Assembly: GCA_913009765.1 (NCBI GenBank)
Contig: CAJVYT010000183.1
Span: 1 to 8,169, forward strand
From: an uncultured candidate division Zixibacteria bacterium
Lineage (GTDB): Bacteria > Zixibacteria > MSB-5A5 > GN15 > FEB-12
Length of the DNA: 8,169 bases
Direction of reading: 5' to 3'
Shown: one piece after another, positions 6,628 to 8,169 of the stretch
How the letters are laid out: each line of letters opens with the position of its first letter
How positions within the stretch are numbered: the stretch's first letter is position 1
Position numbers and translations under genes: made by a program
Notes under the pieces: model-generated
Database searches by the model: none
The model's input: only the letters and a program-made list of their open reading frames with translations
What the model was told of the DNA's origin: nothing

Positions 6628-7935
6628 TTATTTTCCTTCTTTCAATTTTTCATATCCAATTAAATAGTTGTATTGATTTAAAATAATATGATAGTCAGCT
6701 TCTGAAGAATAAAGCATCGACTCCGCTTGGCTTAGATTGGTTTCAATATCAAGAAGGTGATTGGACGACATTACTCCTTCATGATTTTTTATCTGTGCCA
6801 GTCGAAAGTTTGATTTAGATATTTCATAATTTTTTAAAGCCGTAGTGTAACTTGAGAAAGCTAACTTTAAACTTTCATAAGCAAGTTGTGCTTGTTTTTG
6901 AATCTGTTCATATATCCTGTCATATTCATGGCGGCTTGATTCAAGCTGATATTTTGCCATAGACATTTTTGATTTGGTTTTACCGCCGAGGTTCAACGAC
7001 CAATTAAGTACTGCACCTATGGTATAGTTGTCATTAAAGTCTTCTTCAAAAGGAGAAATATTAGGCTTACCGTATGAGTAACCGCCAAACAGATTTAGAT
7101 TTGGTGCATAAGATGCTTTGTTCAGTTTCAAAAGCGATTTGCTTACAGCTATCATTGAACGTGAGACCATAAGTTCAGGTTTATTTTCATCAATATCGTG
7201 AACTATTTCTTTGTTCAATGATTCGGGTGTTTGAGGGAGGGAAGAAATATTTATTGGTTCATCGATATCAAGCCCCAGCAGAATAGAAAAAACAATTTCT
7301 TGACGGTGGCGGTTGTTGTTTGATTGTTCAAATGCCAAAGCAGCATTGTTGTATGCAAATTCAACCTCAATCAAATCCACCGAATCAGCTGCACCGGCAT
7401 CATATAACGATTGAATATTTTTTCTGACCAGCTCGGTTCTTTTCAAAGATGAATGAGCGGCATCAACAAGTTTGTCTGCTTTATACAGTTTAAGGTATTC
7501 CTGTTTAGCCATAAAACGAATATCGTCAGATGATTTTTGAAGGAGTGCTTTCTTGATTTCAAAGTTAGCTTCGGCAAGGTTCACTGCTGATGCTATCTTA
7601 CCGCCGGTGTAAATAGGAATGCTGATTTTTAAGTCGGTTTGATAAATCTCATGCAGACCAATATCACGCTGAAAACTTACTCCCGGTAAATTAATATCAA
7701 AAGTTGATATATCGCTGTTATAAAGAGCTGTTGCTTTAATCGAAAGATTTGGGTAACGCTCGGCACGAGCGGCACTCAAATTGGAGCGATATGCTTCACT
7801 TTCAGTTTTTGCTTTTTTTAGTTCAAACGAGTGATGTAAAGCCATCTGTTCAGCCTCGGTGATTGTAATATCAACAGCACCAGACGGTGAGTTAAAGATG
7901 ATTATGCAAACAAGTAGTAATAGTATTTTCTTCAT
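6628..7935 (-). CDS. TolC-family outer-membrane efflux channel
   Basis: This 435-residue protein is the probable exit duct of the exporter. It starts with a signal peptide (MKKI, hydrophobic residues 4-14, likely cleavage after A20). The mature part shows the two-fold internal repeat of TolC-type channels: SAARAERYPNLSI (54-66) matches LNKASYAPNLNLF (271-283), and PIYTGGKIAS (107-116) matches SLNLGGKTKS (313-322). Each is followed by long amphipathic, Q/K/E/S-rich helices (about 116-221 and 322-425) that build the periplasmic tunnel. Length is normal for the family. The ATG overlaps the regulator's stop as ATGA (7935-7932). A GGGG at 7949-7946 is a poor ribosome site, so translation probably depends on coupling. 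Having its own channel gene is notable because the E. coli ybh cluster lacks one and would need to borrow TolC. Confidence 0.92.
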   Translation of the reverse strand: MKKILLLLVCIIIFNSPSGAVDITITEAEQMALHHSFELKKAKTESEAYRSNLSAARAERYPNLSIKATALYNSDISTFDINLPGVSFQRDIGLHEIYQTDLKISIPIYTGGKIASAVNLAEANFEIKKALLQKSSDDIRFMAKQEYLKLYKADKLVDAAHSSLKRTELVRKNIQSLYDAGAADSVDLIEVEFAYNNAALAFEQSNNNRHRQEIVFSILLGLDIDEPINISSLPQTPESLNKEIVHDIDENKPELMVSRSMIAVSKSLLKLNKASYAPNLNLFGGYSYGKPNISPFEEDFNDNYTIGAVLNWSLNLGGKTKSKMSMAKYQLESSRHEYDRIYEQIQKQAQLAYESLKLAFSSYTTALKNYEISKSNFRLAQIKNHEGVMSSNHLLDIETNLSQAESMLYSSEADYHIILNQYNYLIGYEKLKEGK

Positions 7936-8097
7936 TTTACGAGAACCCCGTTTAAAAAAAGTTCAACCACCGCATCTTTGCGGTCGGCTAGAAATTTATC
8001 AAAATCGACAACATTCAGAATATTAGTTGCAATTGGCATGATGATGAAAAACCCAATATTCATAGAAATCAAAGAAATTATTGCTTGTTTGACATCT
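7932..8097 (-). CDS. TetR-type transcriptional regulator, C-terminal fragment
   Basis: Only the last ~54 residues are genuine, starting at the D of DVKQAIISLISMN (8096). Upstream codons come from the index adapter, so the apparent GTG start at 8114 and the residues CSSD before this point are artefacts. The fragment ends DFDKFLADRKDAVVELFLNGV, which resembles the last two helices of TetR/AcrR ligand-binding domains (R..VVEL.LNG pattern). The DNA-binding N-terminus is outside the contig. It overlaps the channel gene by 4 bp (ATGA), making it the first visible gene of the operon. E. coli ybhGFSR likewise follows a TetR gene (cecR/ybiH), so an autoregulated repressor that senses the exported compound is the natural inference. 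The call rests on a short segment plus context. Confidence 0.65.
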
Positions 8098-8169
8098 AGA
8101 TCGGAAGAGCACACGTCTGAACTCCAGTCACACTGATATATCTCGTATGCCGTCTTCTGCTTGAAAAAA
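8098..8169 (+). other. Illumina TruSeq index adapter (contamination) plus A run
   Basis: AGATCGGAAGAGC starts at 8098 and the read-2 primer part runs to 8131. An eight-base index ACTGATAT lies at 8132-8139 (TruSeq index 25 as I remember it), and the P7 part runs from 8140 to GCTTG at 8163, followed by six A. The orientation is that of a normal library molecule, P5 at the left and P7 at the right. It truncates the regulator gene and should be trimmed. Confidence 0.98.

Larger units (their letters stand above)
1894..8097 (-). other. Seven-gene operon for a tripartite ABC-2 efflux system
   Basis: Seven minus-strand genes run without a gap: regulator fragment, channel, adaptor, ATPase, ATPase, permease, permease. 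Junctions in order are a 4-bp overlap, a 1-bp gap, an 8-bp overlap, a 4-bp overlap, an 8-bp overlap and a 1-bp gap, leaving no room for internal promoters outside coding sequence. The set supplies every part of an envelope-spanning exporter plus its likely regulator. The operon promoter and operator lie beyond the right end of the contig. Confidence 0.88.

Noticed and set aside
8098..8114. GTG start of a 60-residue protein at 8114
   Set aside because: The codon lies within the index adapter; the gene continues beyond the contig in the real genome.

Overview
This window is one metagenome-style contig that runs from sequencing adapter to sequencing adapter. Bases 155-212 are the Illumina P5/universal adapter, and bases 8098-8163 are the Illumina index adapter. 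Bases 1-154 (a T run plus low-complexity noise) and 8164-8169 are read-through past the adapters. The genuine DNA is about 213-8097. It comes from an AT-rich Gram-negative bacterium: it encodes an outer-membrane TolC-type channel and a lipoprotein adaptor, uses the standard code, and mostly has Shine-Dalgarno sites. The taxon cannot be fixed from the sequence alone.

Bases 8097 to 1894, read on the minus strand, hold a tightly packed operon for a complete tripartite ABC-2 exporter of the E. coli YbhGFSR type. In transcription order it encodes the C-terminal end of a TetR-type regulator (cut by the right adapter), a TolC-family outer-membrane channel, an HlyD-type lipoprotein adaptor, two separate ABC ATPases (E. 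coli YbhF is a single fused protein with both domains), and two paralogous ABC-2 permeases. Every junction is an overlap of 4 or 8 bp or a 1-bp gap, so the seven genes are very probably co-transcribed and translationally coupled. The ATPases would drive the permease heterodimer, the adaptor would bridge the periplasm, and the channel would carry substrate out of the cell under control of the TetR protein. The substrate is unknown. The two ATPases align residue for residue, and their departures from consensus (H-loop in one, signature motif in the other) fall in the same composite ATP site. This points to an asymmetric exporter with one canonical and one degenerate site.

A possible terminator overlaps the end of the operon. 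A separate minus-strand gene for a Fic-domain AMP-transferase-type protein follows at 1816-686, with its own possible -10 box.

The left intergenic stretch (213-685) has no convincing gene. It holds a small CCG-rich block of 23-bp tandem repeats, an inverted repeat, a fragment resembling the 3' end of a tRNA without the rest of the gene (a possible integration scar), and a very short reading frame that might be an integrase remnant.

No wholly new system is evident. The strongest observations are the adapter contamination, the asymmetric split ATPase pair, and the possible att scar beside the Fic gene.
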